Assembly (NCBI RefSeq): GCF_003996985.1
Contig: NZ_RJJX01000003.1
Coordinates: 181,678-245,677, forward strand
Direction of reading: 5' to 3'
Source of the DNA: Ancylomarina longa
Lineage (GTDB): Bacteria > Bacteroidota > Bacteroidia > Bacteroidales > Marinifilaceae
DNA length: 64,000 nt
Shown here: piece after piece, positions 8,037 through 16,215 of the stretch
Layout: each line of letters begins with the position of its first letter
Numbering within the stretch: the stretch's first letter is position 1
Made by a program: the position numbers and the translations under genes
Notes under the pieces: generated by a model
The model's database searches: none
The model's input: only the letters and a program-made list of their open reading frames with translations
Told to the model about the DNA's origin: nothing

Positions 8037-9440
8037 TCAGTTCTTCAAAGCTTTCCGTGCTGCATCTCGGGCAATTCTGATAAATTCTAATTGGATATTT
8101 TCTTTAGGCCCTGCAGCCGGAGCTTTTACAATGTTTCCTTTTGGATCTATAAGAATATAGGTTGGAAAGGCCTTCACATTATATTTTTGTATTAATTGTT
8201 GCTGATTGCCAAGATAGATAATTGGCCAGCTATATTTGTTTTTAGAAACAAAATCATAGTAATGAGTCACATCCCAATCGCATGCAATACTTAGAAATTC
8301 AATTTGTGCTCCAAAGCGATCTTTCAGTTTAGTTATTTCCTTAAAATCCTGCACGCATGGAAAACTTTGGGTGTTACAGAAATTAAGATACAAGTATTTC
8401 CCTTTGTAATTTGCCAATTTGTAATTGCCAATAGAGAAATCGGGAGCAGGATAATTTTTTTGAAGATGTGTTATTGTTGCAATATAATTAGCGCATAGAT
8501 TTTGATTGTATTCTATCATGCTTGAATTTTTAATATCCTTTAAAATCTCCAGTGTTTTTTCTCGTCCGATAAATTTGCGGCTATAGGAATCAAATATTGA
8601 GGTAGCAATAATCATTTCCCGAAACTGCATATTTGCATAGGCAGGATATTTTGCCATTAAGGCTGATATTATCGGAAAAGAAGGTTTCGTTTTCATCGCC
8701 CGGTTTAAGGCAGTGATTTCTTTCTGATTAAAATATCCATTCAGGAAATTACCATATTGCTTTTTGTAGAGGCTCAGGTAAGCTGGATTATTTAATTGGA
8801 TTTCTTTATGGTTAAAATATTTTTCTTCTATAAAGTTGAAGGCATTTGGATTAGCCAAAAACTCCAGAAATCCTATTCGATAATGCAAGTAATCCTGAAA
8901 AAATACATTTTTTTCAGATTTATATTCTGATTTTAATTGTTGGATAAATGCAATTCCTGCAGATCTTTCTTTTTTGCGATAAATAAACCCAAATTTCTGA
9001 TTGATAAAAGTATCCATGCTGTCGTCCAACTTGCGAATCAGCATGTTTAATTCATTTGAACCTGCATTCGCAACACCAAGCATTAACTCGTCGGGCTCAA
9101 AGTAAGGGTTTAATTTTTGTGCCGGACTTAAATCTTTTCTGGGCGGGAACTTTAATTCATATTCTTTTTCAGGCTCCAAATACAGAAATCCTTTGTATAT
9201 CCCCAAAGGAATAAAAACCAATTTAGTGTTATCTAATTGTAGTTGAATTTCAAATTTTCCGTCATCATTTACCGTAAAATCGAGCATCTTTTTTGGCGTG
9301 AAAGTAAATGCATCTTCATGATACATGATTGTAAGATGAGCACCGGCATAAGTTGGTGCACTTCCAATGATCTTAACATTTTGAGCAATAGAAATGTTGA
9401 TATTAGCAAAAATTACTGTCAGGAAAATAAGAATTCTCAT
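8037..9440 (-). CDS. Exported thioredoxin-fold protein with altered CxxC (TlpA/AhpC-like, Bacteroidota type)
   Basis: 467 residues with a signal peptide (MRILIFLTVIFANINISIAQ). The N-terminal ~130 residues look like the beta-sandwich seen before TlpA domains in Bacteroidota; the middle is helical; the last ~130 residues are a thioredoxin fold (APDFSIGNYKLANYKGKYLYL...YNVKAFPTYILIDPKGNIV). The active-site CxxC is replaced by S359-F-P-C362, with another Cys just ahead (FCNTQSFPC), and the cis-Pro (AFPTY) is kept. That would leave one nucleophilic Cys, so a disulfide isomerase, peroxidase-like or binding role is more likely than dithiol reduction. Periplasmic. Ends 2 bp from the convergent hydrolase gene. 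Confidence 0.8.
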   Translation of the reverse strand: MRILIFLTVIFANINISIAQNVKIIGSAPTYAGAHLTIMYHEDAFTFTPKKMLDFTVNDDGKFEIQLQLDNTKLVFIPLGIYKGFLYLEPEKEYELKFPPRKDLSPAQKLNPYFEPDELMLGVANAGSNELNMLIRKLDDSMDTFINQKFGFIYRKKERSAGIAFIQQLKSEYKSEKNVFFQDYLHYRIGFLEFLANPNAFNFIEEKYFNHKEIQLNNPAYLSLYKKQYGNFLNGYFNQKEITALNRAMKTKPSFPIISALMAKYPAYANMQFREMIIATSIFDSYSRKFIGREKTLEILKDIKNSSMIEYNQNLCANYIATITHLQKNYPAPDFSIGNYKLANYKGKYLYLNFCNTQSFPCVQDFKEITKLKDRFGAQIEFLSIACDWDVTHYYDFVSKNKYSWPIIYLGNQQQLIQKYNVKAFPTYILIDPKGNIVKAPAAGPKENIQLEFIRIARDAARKALKN

Positions 9441-9463
9441 TCGGATATAACTTGAGGTTTATA

Positions 9464-10609
9464 CTATTGAAGTATTTTTAATGCGATATCAACATACTTG
9501 GGAATATCCATCGTAATCTGACCCGCCTTTTGTTTGTCTTTTAATTTACCAAAACGTACTACTACCGCATTTTTCTCCGCAATACTGTAAATATATTGTC
9601 CTAGGTGACCACGCATATAAGGGATATTCATATTCTTATAAGGAAGAATCCAATATTGAAATCCATAAAAGTCTAAAGGTTTGGTTTGTTCTTCGTTTAA
9701 AAGATAGGAGGCAGCTTTAGTGGCTTCTTTAAGGTAGCTTTCGGATATCAGTTGTTTCCCATTCCAATTGCCATGATTCAGTACCAGTTGCCCAAAACGA
9801 GCGGCATCTCTGGCGTTGGTGTTAAAACAACAAAATGCTTTTTCATCTCCATCTTTTTTATCCACACTCCACAGGGCTGTTTGAGTCGCCTGGAGAGGTT
9901 TCCAAAGTTTTTCTTCGGCATATTTAGAAATGGTTTCCCCGGTAGCTGCTTCAACAATAAAGGAAAGCAATTGGGTATTTCCGCTCTGATAATGAAATCG
10001 GGCTCCGGGTTTTTCAGCGAGGTGTTGTTGGGTAGCTACTTCCCGTAATTTTTTGCCGTAATAAGCTTTTGTGGTAATGGAAAAAGGACTGCTATATGCC
10101 TCATCCCAATCTAAACCAGAACTCATGGTTAAAAGGTTTCGGATGGATATTTTTCCTCTATTATCTCCAGAAAATTCAGGGATATATTTTCCAATACGAT
10201 CATCTACCGAACCAATTTTTCCTTCATCAATAGCAATTCCAATTAATAAGCTAACAATGCTTTTAGTAGCCGAAAAAATATTGGAATGCGATGTGCTGTT
10301 ATATCCGTCCCAATATTCTTCGTATAAAATTTCCCCATTTTGAATAATCAGATAGGCAACTGTTTCGTGATTTTCTAAATAGGCTCGATCAACAGAATCT
10401 AATTGATAGTGATTGTAAGAATCCGATTCTTCCCAGTCTTTGCCATCCTTTACGTTTACCGAATTATTTTCAAAAATTTTATAATCGTCGATATTGGCAT
10501 ACCAGTATACCAAGCTTGTGCGTAAGTAATTGGGAGCAAGAATCATCCATAGGGCAGCTACTATCGCAAATACAATTAAAATTTTGACAATTCTGGGGAG
10601 TTTATTCAT
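9464..10609 (-). CDS. Class C beta-lactamase-family serine hydrolase, membrane anchored
   Basis: 381 residues. A single N-terminal hydrophobic helix (residues ~7-25) anchors or exports it. Catalytic motifs: S113-A-T-K116 nucleophile and base, Y207-Q-S as the second motif (YxN/YxS), and H335-L-G as the third (in place of KTG), all normal for penicillin-binding-protein-like esterases/peptidases of the AmpC/EstB group. Probably hydrolyses esters or peptide amides in the periplasm; real beta-lactam resistance cannot be inferred. It overlaps the 3' end of coaD by 8 bp, so the two are translationally coupled. Confidence 0.9.
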   Translation of the reverse strand: MNKLPRIVKILIVFAIVAALWMILAPNYLRTSLVYWYANIDDYKIFENNSVNVKDGKDWEESDSYNHYQLDSVDRAYLENHETVAYLIIQNGEILYEEYWDGYNSTSHSNIFSATKSIVSLLIGIAIDEGKIGSVDDRIGKYIPEFSGDNRGKISIRNLLTMSSGLDWDEAYSSPFSITTKAYYGKKLREVATQQHLAEKPGARFHYQSGNTQLLSFIVEAATGETISKYAEEKLWKPLQATQTALWSVDKKDGDEKAFCCFNTNARDAARFGQLVLNHGNWNGKQLISESYLKEATKAASYLLNEEQTKPLDFYGFQYWILPYKNMNIPYMRGHLGQYIYSIAEKNAVVVRFGKLKDKQKAGQITMDIPKYVDIALKILQ

Positions 10610-11093
10610 TATTTGAGGGCTTTAGTTGATAGGCATTGGGATCTGTTACTATTGGAAGAAATTGGGAGGCGTCGCCACCATGTCGAATAATATCACGAAC
10701 AATGGTTGAGGTAATCATAGTATGCTCCGGAGTTGTCAATAGGAAAATAGATTCCAGATCATGCGCCAATTTTTTATTGATTTGGGCAATTGCTCTTTCA
10801 TACTCGAAGTCTGCAGCTGTTCTTAAACCACGTAGAATAAAGCTCGCATGCTTCGATTGGCAATATTTTACCGTAAGTCCGCCAAAGGTTTCCACTTCAA
10901 TCTTAGGGTTGTGGTGAAAAGCTTCCTTAATCCATTGTATTCTTTTCTCAATAGGAAAAAATTGTTTTTTCTCGGCATTATAACCTATGGATATAATAAT
11001 CTTATCAAACAAAGGCAAAGCCCGGGTAACAATAGATTCGTGACCAACAGTAAATGGGTCGAAAGACCCCGGAAATATAGCAATACGTTCCAT
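10602..11093 (-). CDS. coaD: Pantetheine-phosphate adenylyltransferase
   Basis: 163 residues. Transfers AMP from ATP to 4'-phosphopantetheine, giving dephospho-CoA, the penultimate step of CoA synthesis. The nucleotidyltransferase motif appears as FPGSFDPFTVGHESIV (T/HxGH), with RGLRTAADFEYE in the middle and TSTIVRDIIRHGGD near the end, all diagnostic of CoaD. Length is normal. First gene of a two-gene operon with the serine hydrolase; a TAnnTTTG -7 element lies 23 bp upstream. Confidence 0.97.
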   Translation of the reverse strand: MERIAIFPGSFDPFTVGHESIVTRALPLFDKIIISIGYNAEKKQFFPIEKRIQWIKEAFHHNPKIEVETFGGLTVKYCQSKHASFILRGLRTAADFEYERAIAQINKKLAHDLESIFLLTTPEHTMITSTIVRDIIRHGGDASQFLPIVTDPNAYQLKPSNNE

Positions 11094-11115
11094 TCAAAAA
11101 ATTTTAGGTACAAAG

Positions 11116-11123
11116 CAAAAGTA
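11116..11123 (-). promoter_or_regulatory. -7 promoter element for coaD
   Basis: TACTTTTG on the minus strand matches the TAnnTTTG consensus 23 bp upstream of the coaD start. No clear -33 element. Confidence 0.4.
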
Positions 11124-11486
11124 GAAAGAAATATCCGATTGTTTAATTGGGAAACAAGGAAAACGCATTAGTTTTTTCTTTGAAAGTTTGTAGTTCTTAT
11201 CGAGATATGGTTGGAGCGAGCTTTGTCAATAGAGTGTACTACGTGTTATTAGACTTTATTTGTACAGGTACTAAGGAGTGTTTGTGTGGGTAAGAATAAA
11301 TCGTTTGTATTTTACACTTGTGTTAGCCCTGCCAAGGATATGCGCGACAGAGTTTGTATTTATTTTAAAGTAATTGCTTGACGAAATTTGTGCTTACGGT
11401 AAGTATGCTTTCCGGAAAGATGAAAAAAAAGCAGGATTGTATTCGAGAGCTTACTTTAGCAGGAAAAAATAAGCAATAATGCTACA

Positions 11487-11605
11487 AGCCCCGTCCAAGG
11501 CGGGTTTGTTAGTCCCAAGGTGAGTTGATTTATGCCCAAGACTATAATTTAAGCCCCAAGCATGCCTTATCAGTGCCAAGATTATATGATTTACTCACAA
11601 GGATT
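11487..11605 (+). repeat. Degenerate 20-21 bp tandem repeat array, locus 1
   Basis: The pentamer CCAAG (once ACAAG) recurs at 11495, 11515, 11536, 11556, 11576 and 11597, a spacing of 20, 21, 20, 20 and 21 bp. The rest of each unit is loosely conserved with a T-rich middle and an end like TTTATG or TTTAAG ahead of the C-run. The mean period (~20.4 bp) is close to two DNA helical turns and is not a multiple of three, so the array is unlikely to be coding. The same family occurs inverted at about 17.74-17.85 kb. Function unknown. Confidence 0.65.
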
Positions 11606-11677
11606 TGACCGTAGGGAGTTTTTGCCGATTAGGATTCAAATCGCATGTGGGTAATGCTGGGGTCGGCGGACTCTTTG

Positions 11678-11707
11678 CCTACTTTCTCGACTGTAGGAGA
11701 AAGTAGG
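11678..11707. repeat. Perfect 11-bp hairpin, terminator or REP-like
   Basis: Arms 11678-11688 and 11697-11707 are perfect inverted repeats with an 8-nt loop. It lies 38 bp beyond the stop of the BtuF-like gene (minus strand) and could be its terminator, but there is no U-run. The flanks are notably more GC-rich than the surroundings, so a short interspersed repeat is also possible. Confidence 0.5.
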
Positions 11708-11745
11708 AGCCCAAACGGCATGAGTGAAAACAATTAGAACGATAT

Positions 11746-12552
11746 TTATGAATTTTTAATCAATTTGTGAATTAGTTCTGTAAGGTAGTTGCTTGCTTTT
11801 AGCAAGTGCGATTCATACCACGAAAACATTTCCCCATCCACTAATTCTATTTTTGCATTTGGCAATAACTTCTGTATTTCTGATTGGTGAGATGCGCTAA
11901 ATGGGAATGGTTCCGACGAAAGTAGTACTACATCAGGATGTAGGTCTTGAATTTCTTCAGGGCTTAGCTTTGGATATCTTTTTTCTGTATCAGAAATTAT
12001 ATTTAGAAGTCCACATTTTTCGAGCAAAGAGTTTATAAATGTATCTGTTCCGACGGTCATGTATGGATTTTTCCAAATTAGATACAAGACTTTCAACGGC
12101 TGATCTATTTTCGGAATTTTTGCAAATCCTGCTCGAATTTGATTGGCTATTTCGAAAGCTTTTGTTTCACTTCCGGTAATTTTGCCGGTATTGAGGATAT
12201 TCTGCAATGCTTCCTCAAAGTTGCCCACTTTGCAAACATACACGGGAAATTCTTCCATCAAAGCCTCTATTTGAGTTTTGTTATTTTCCTCTTTATTGGC
12301 AAGAATCAAATCCGGATCAAGCAATCTGATTTTATCGAGATACAAATCTTTAGGCCCACCAATATTGGGGAGTTTTTCGATTTTTCCTTTAGGATACTTG
12401 CAAAAGCGTGTTCGCGAAATAATTTTCCCCTCTAAACCTAAATCGAATAAAAATTCTGTAGTAGAGGGAACCGTCGAGAGAATTCTTTTGGGAGGAAAGG
12501 GGATGGTCACCTCTCTTCCTAAGTCATCTGTTATTGTTATAAAATCTTGCAT
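11746..12552 (-). CDS. BtuF-like helical-backbone substrate-binding protein without signal peptide
   Basis: 268 residues with the two-lobe helical-backbone metal/cobalamin-binding fold: a DDLGREVTIPFPPKRILSTVPSTTEFLFDLGL start, DPDLILANKEENN in lobe one, and KVLYLIWKNPYMTVGTDTFINSLL in lobe two. Relatives capture vitamin B12, haem or iron chelates for ABC importers. There is no signal peptide or lipobox, so it is probably cytoplasmic, a variant common in Bacteroidota whose role is not settled. Its start codon overlaps the stop of the cotransporter gene by one base, so the two are translationally coupled. No ABC permease or ATPase is adjacent. Confidence 0.8.
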   Translation of the reverse strand: MQDFITITDDLGREVTIPFPPKRILSTVPSTTEFLFDLGLEGKIISRTRFCKYPKGKIEKLPNIGGPKDLYLDKIRLLDPDLILANKEENNKTQIEALMEEFPVYVCKVGNFEEALQNILNTGKITGSETKAFEIANQIRAGFAKIPKIDQPLKVLYLIWKNPYMTVGTDTFINSLLEKCGLLNIISDTEKRYPKLSPEEIQDLHPDVVLLSSEPFPFSASHQSEIQKLLPNAKIELVDGEMFSWYESHLLKASNYLTELIHKLIKNS

Positions 12553-14774
12553 TATTTAATATTAATCTCCTTATAGGAACTCACAAAAAGAATATTGCCC
12601 ATATCTTTAAATCCAGTAAATAAATCGATTCCCTCTTTATCAATATCTTCATGATTAAATCCTAAGATACTTAGATCAGCATCTATAGAATTTTGCATGA
12701 TAACTTGTTTTCTATTTGCATGGTCTGCACTAATCAATTCTATATTTTTGGGTGAAATTGGTAACCTGCCTGATTTTATTAATGCCAGTAATTTATCTCT
12801 TTGCTTATCCAATTCTGAGGTAGGATAAATTGCGAATATCTTTATTGTGCCTTTTTTCCAATCCGGATGTCCCTGAATAATATAAGCAAGCAGAATCATG
12901 AGGTTGGCATTTTCTAAATCACCAACACCAATCCAAACATGTATTTCGCGATGATAACCAAAGCCCTTATAGGAAGTATTGAGAATGCATACATCGAAAT
13001 GAGTAGATTCCAGTAAATTATAATTGTCGATTACATAGTTGAGGCGTTCAGGTTCTGTATTCGAAAACTCGAATAAAATGGAATTGTACCCGTGTCCGGA
13101 TATTCCGGATAATTGCATCACCTGGGCTATGGCCGAAGTCATGGAGGGACTAATAATGGTATCCAGATAAACTCTGTTTTTACTCCCTGAAGCAAGATTT
13201 ATCAACCGATTCATTATTTGCTTCGACTCCAGATTCGTTTCCTCGCTTAAATATCCTTCGAGAAAATGGATGTAGGTTCCAAAACCATATTTATAGGAGA
13301 TCCATCGGAGCAAATCAAAAGCTGATCTTCTTTTAAAGGAGTCCTGGGAGATGCAGATTGCAAATGGACGCCAGCTAATTTCTCTGTCTCCCTTTTCTGC
13401 ACGCTGTGCAAATATCTGTAAGTGTCGGCTCAACTGAAAAACTACTCCCCGGAATAATTTTGCCAAACCGCGTGGCTCTTTTGTGGAGACATTAATTCCA
13501 TAGTAGATTCCGCCCATAATTAAAAGCGACAAAATGGCGTAGCTCATGTTCATTTGAAACATGATCCAAAAGGAAAGGATTGCTCCTGTTAGGGAAAAAT
13601 ACCATTTAGATCGGAACAAAGGGCGGTAGGAGGGATCTGCAGCAAAGTGTTCCAGAAAGGAAATCAAACATATAGCACCATAAGTCACCATGAAGAACAT
13701 TGAAATAATCTGGGCAACAAAATCCACATCACCGATAATAACAAAAAAGAAAGCTATGGCAATAGAGATGACTGATGCATTTATTGGTTCATTATTTTTC
13801 TTACTTTCACTTTTCAACCATTTATTCAATCCTTGCTGCGGAAAGATGTCGTCGATACCAATTGCTTGCAACGTACGAGGTGCAACCATAATAGATCCCA
13901 AAGCAGAAGAAATAGCCGCCGCAGCCAGACCAATAGGAATGATCGGTCCCCACACCGCAATTTTACTCATGATTAACTGGTTGCTTGCTAAGTCTTCCGG
14001 ATTGGCAGAGATGGTGAATTTGTATGCAGCCAACAGATAGATAAGCAATCCAACAATGGTAGCCCAAATGGTTCCTCTGGGGATGGATTTCCGCGGATTC
14101 TTTAGGTCACCGGATAAGCCAAGTCCTGCTGCCAATCCTGTAAACGCAGGAAATATAATGGTGAAAACATAGAAAAATCCTTTCGGGTTAGCGATTTTGG
14201 CATCCATAACCAGTGAGGTAGGAGCATCAACAGGAGATCCCATAAAGAAGAAGACTAAAGACAATCCCAATATTGCAACAACAACATATAAGGCCTTCAT
14301 TCCCAAATTGGCACCGCGATATAAAAACAAAGCCGATAGAAGTGCCATCGTGGGAATACTAATCAATCTTTTGTCATAAATCAACCATCCCCAATGGGTA
14401 GCAATCCATTGAATTAATGGATCGAATGCCTCGGCAAAGGCGATCACGTAAAAGGCGACAGAAATAGCTTGTGACAAATAAAGGGTAATGCCAATAGCAG
14501 CACCAATGTTAAGGCCAAAAGATCGGGAGATGATATAATAGGCTCCACCGCCCAATACTTTTTGATTGGTTGCAATTTCGGCAACAGCCATCGCAGTAGG
14601 AATGGTAATTAAATGTCCTAGAATAATAATACCAATTACACCAATAAAGCCCACATTTCCCACTGCCCAACCAAACCGAAGGAATAAAATAGCTCCTAAT
14701 ATGGTAGAAATAGCAGTCAAAAATACAGGTAGAGTGCCAAAATTGGCTTTGGTTTTCAGTAATTTATCGGGCAT
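12552..14774 (-). CDS. Cation-chloride cotransporter-like amino acid/polyamine/organocation permease (SLC12 type)
   Basis: 740 residues. About 12 membrane helices over residues ~15-430 with the APC-fold signature of the SLC12 group (GTLPVFLTAISTILGAILFLRFGW, GGAYYIISRSFGLNIGAAIG, FPAFTGLAAGLGLSGDLKNP), then a ~300-residue cytoplasmic C-terminal domain related to that of Na-K-Cl cotransporters. Bacterial members probably move cations and chloride, or amino acids, across the inner membrane; the substrate is not defined by sequence. It leads a two-gene operon with the BtuF-like protein. Confidence 0.88.
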   Translation of the reverse strand: MPDKLLKTKANFGTLPVFLTAISTILGAILFLRFGWAVGNVGFIGVIGIIILGHLITIPTAMAVAEIATNQKVLGGGAYYIISRSFGLNIGAAIGITLYLSQAISVAFYVIAFAEAFDPLIQWIATHWGWLIYDKRLISIPTMALLSALFLYRGANLGMKALYVVVAILGLSLVFFFMGSPVDAPTSLVMDAKIANPKGFFYVFTIIFPAFTGLAAGLGLSGDLKNPRKSIPRGTIWATIVGLLIYLLAAYKFTISANPEDLASNQLIMSKIAVWGPIIPIGLAAAAISSALGSIMVAPRTLQAIGIDDIFPQQGLNKWLKSESKKNNEPINASVISIAIAFFFVIIGDVDFVAQIISMFFMVTYGAICLISFLEHFAADPSYRPLFRSKWYFSLTGAILSFWIMFQMNMSYAILSLLIMGGIYYGINVSTKEPRGLAKLFRGVVFQLSRHLQIFAQRAEKGDREISWRPFAICISQDSFKRRSAFDLLRWISYKYGFGTYIHFLEGYLSEETNLESKQIMNRLINLASGSKNRVYLDTIISPSMTSAIAQVMQLSGISGHGYNSILFEFSNTEPERLNYVIDNYNLLESTHFDVCILNTSYKGFGYHREIHVWIGVGDLENANLMILLAYIIQGHPDWKKGTIKIFAIYPTSELDKQRDKLLALIKSGRLPISPKNIELISADHANRKQVIMQNSIDADLSILGFNHEDIDKEGIDLFTGFKDMGNILFVSSYKEINIK

Positions 14775-14838
14775 ATATCTTAATATTCGTTTTTAATAGT
14801 TAGAGCAATAAATATAATTAATCGTTTCAGAATAATAA

Positions 14839-15972
14839 CTATCTCTTATTTGAAAGCTGTTTGGATAATTCGGATTGCAACAATTTAGGGTCAAAATGAT
14901 CTTGATGATATTCTATTTTTCCCTCCGGATCTATTATAAAAACATGAAAGCGACGATCCAAATAGCGAACTATTTCCAGACTCTTATCCAAACTTTCTAT
15001 TTCTGTAATATTTAAAAGATGCATTGGTTTTGGCTTCCAGCGTTCATTCAAATCCGTTTCCGGAATAGGTATCCTGTTAAAGGAAGAATTGCGAATGATA
15101 CTCACGATCCTAAGTTTAGGAAAGGCGATTGTCAGTTTCTTTAGTTCCTCAAGGTATTTCTGATTATTCTCCTCTGTCCATGCTCTCCAAAAATAGAGCA
15201 GGATGGTATTCCCTTTCTCTTCCTGAAGAGAAAACACATCGTCGTTGAGAGTTCGGGCATTTATATTTGGAAACTGTGCTCCTACTCTAAGTTGCTCTAT
15301 CATACGCACTCGTTTATTAAGGTTGCGCACATACAAACCTTTTGGATTAGCAATATTTAAGGTTGTTAGGTAATCCTTAATGTCAGTAATACTACATTTT
15401 GATTTGAAAAAATCCTGATAAATTAAATACGGAATAACTGGAGAAGATGCATATTTATAAAAATATGTTTGCTTAAAGCTATCTAATTTTTTGTATTGAG
15501 ATAGAAAATTAGCAGTTTGAATAGAATCACCTTTAACTTCAGGCAGTTCCAGTTCTTTTGAAATTTTATGAAGGTGAAGTTGATTTTGATGGAGTTTCGA
15601 TTGATAATCTTCAAATCTGTCTTGTGCTTTGGAGCCATGTAAAATGCCAGTGACAAATCCGTACTTGAGTTGATTCAATGGTAAAAGCAGATTCATTTCT
15701 CCTGGTGATATAAAAAAGCGGGTTCTCCGAAATTTCGACAGCTGTAATTCTACGGCAATAGATTGAGCTATTTTCCCGAAGAATTGGAATGCTCCATTCT
15801 GAGTGATAACGGAATCCATTAATTCTCGATTTTCTCCTGTATCCTTATACAGATAAAGTATTTCCTTCTGAATTCCCTCAATCTGACCTTTTAGCACAAA
15901 ATCTCGATTCTGGGCATGGGATAGGTAGATCAATAAAGTAAAAGCAAGGCAAAGAATTAATCGTTTTTTCAT
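14839..15972 (-). CDS. Exported thioredoxin-fold protein lacking both active-site cysteines
   Basis: 377 residues with a signal peptide (MKKRLILCLAFTLLIYLSHAQ). The N-terminal ~120 residues resemble the DUF4369-type beta-sandwich that precedes TlpA domains in Bacteroidota (FVLKGQIEGIQKEILYLYKD). The C-terminal ~150 residues are thioredoxin-like (FPNINARTLNDDVFSLQEEKGNTILLYFWRAWTEEN), but where the family has WCxxC this protein has WTEEN (about residues 262-266). It therefore cannot do thiol chemistry at that site; a binding or structural role in the periplasm is more likely. It is related in layout to the protein at 8.0-9.4 kb. Monocistronic. Confidence 0.78.
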   Translation of the reverse strand: MKKRLILCLAFTLLIYLSHAQNRDFVLKGQIEGIQKEILYLYKDTGENRELMDSVITQNGAFQFFGKIAQSIAVELQLSKFRRTRFFISPGEMNLLLPLNQLKYGFVTGILHGSKAQDRFEDYQSKLHQNQLHLHKISKELELPEVKGDSIQTANFLSQYKKLDSFKQTYFYKYASSPVIPYLIYQDFFKSKCSITDIKDYLTTLNIANPKGLYVRNLNKRVRMIEQLRVGAQFPNINARTLNDDVFSLQEEKGNTILLYFWRAWTEENNQKYLEELKKLTIAFPKLRIVSIIRNSSFNRIPIPETDLNERWKPKPMHLLNITEIESLDKSLEIVRYLDRRFHVFIIDPEGKIEYHQDHFDPKLLQSELSKQLSNKR

Positions 15973-16215
15973 GGATAGGTATATTTTTCAAACAACTTAA
16001 GGGTTGTAATGGTGATGTGCTTATCATGATAAGCTTAGTAAAGATAATAATTATAGCAATGCATTTTGATTCTCGCCAAAGCAATTCGTCAAAATTGAAA
16101 AATCATGCGATTGTTTCTGAAACTCTTTGTAAATTATAGCGACATGTTCATTATAAAGCAGACTGCACCTTTATATTCTTAGGCATCACCAGTCTGTTAT
16201 GATAAAATTTAAAAT

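Larger units (their letters stand above)
11124..11745. other. Gene-free interval, about 620 bp, with a degenerate repeat array and a hairpin
   Basis: No open frame in this interval looks coding. It holds the 20-21 bp tandem repeat array (about 11487-11605) and an 11-bp hairpin (11678-11707), both listed separately. The part from 11124 to about 11480 shows no recognisable feature. Confidence 0.5.

Noticed and set aside
11487-11605. CRISPR array at the 20-21 bp repeats
   Set aside because: Units are degenerate and contiguous, with no 25-45 bp spacers between conserved repeats and no cas genes nearby.
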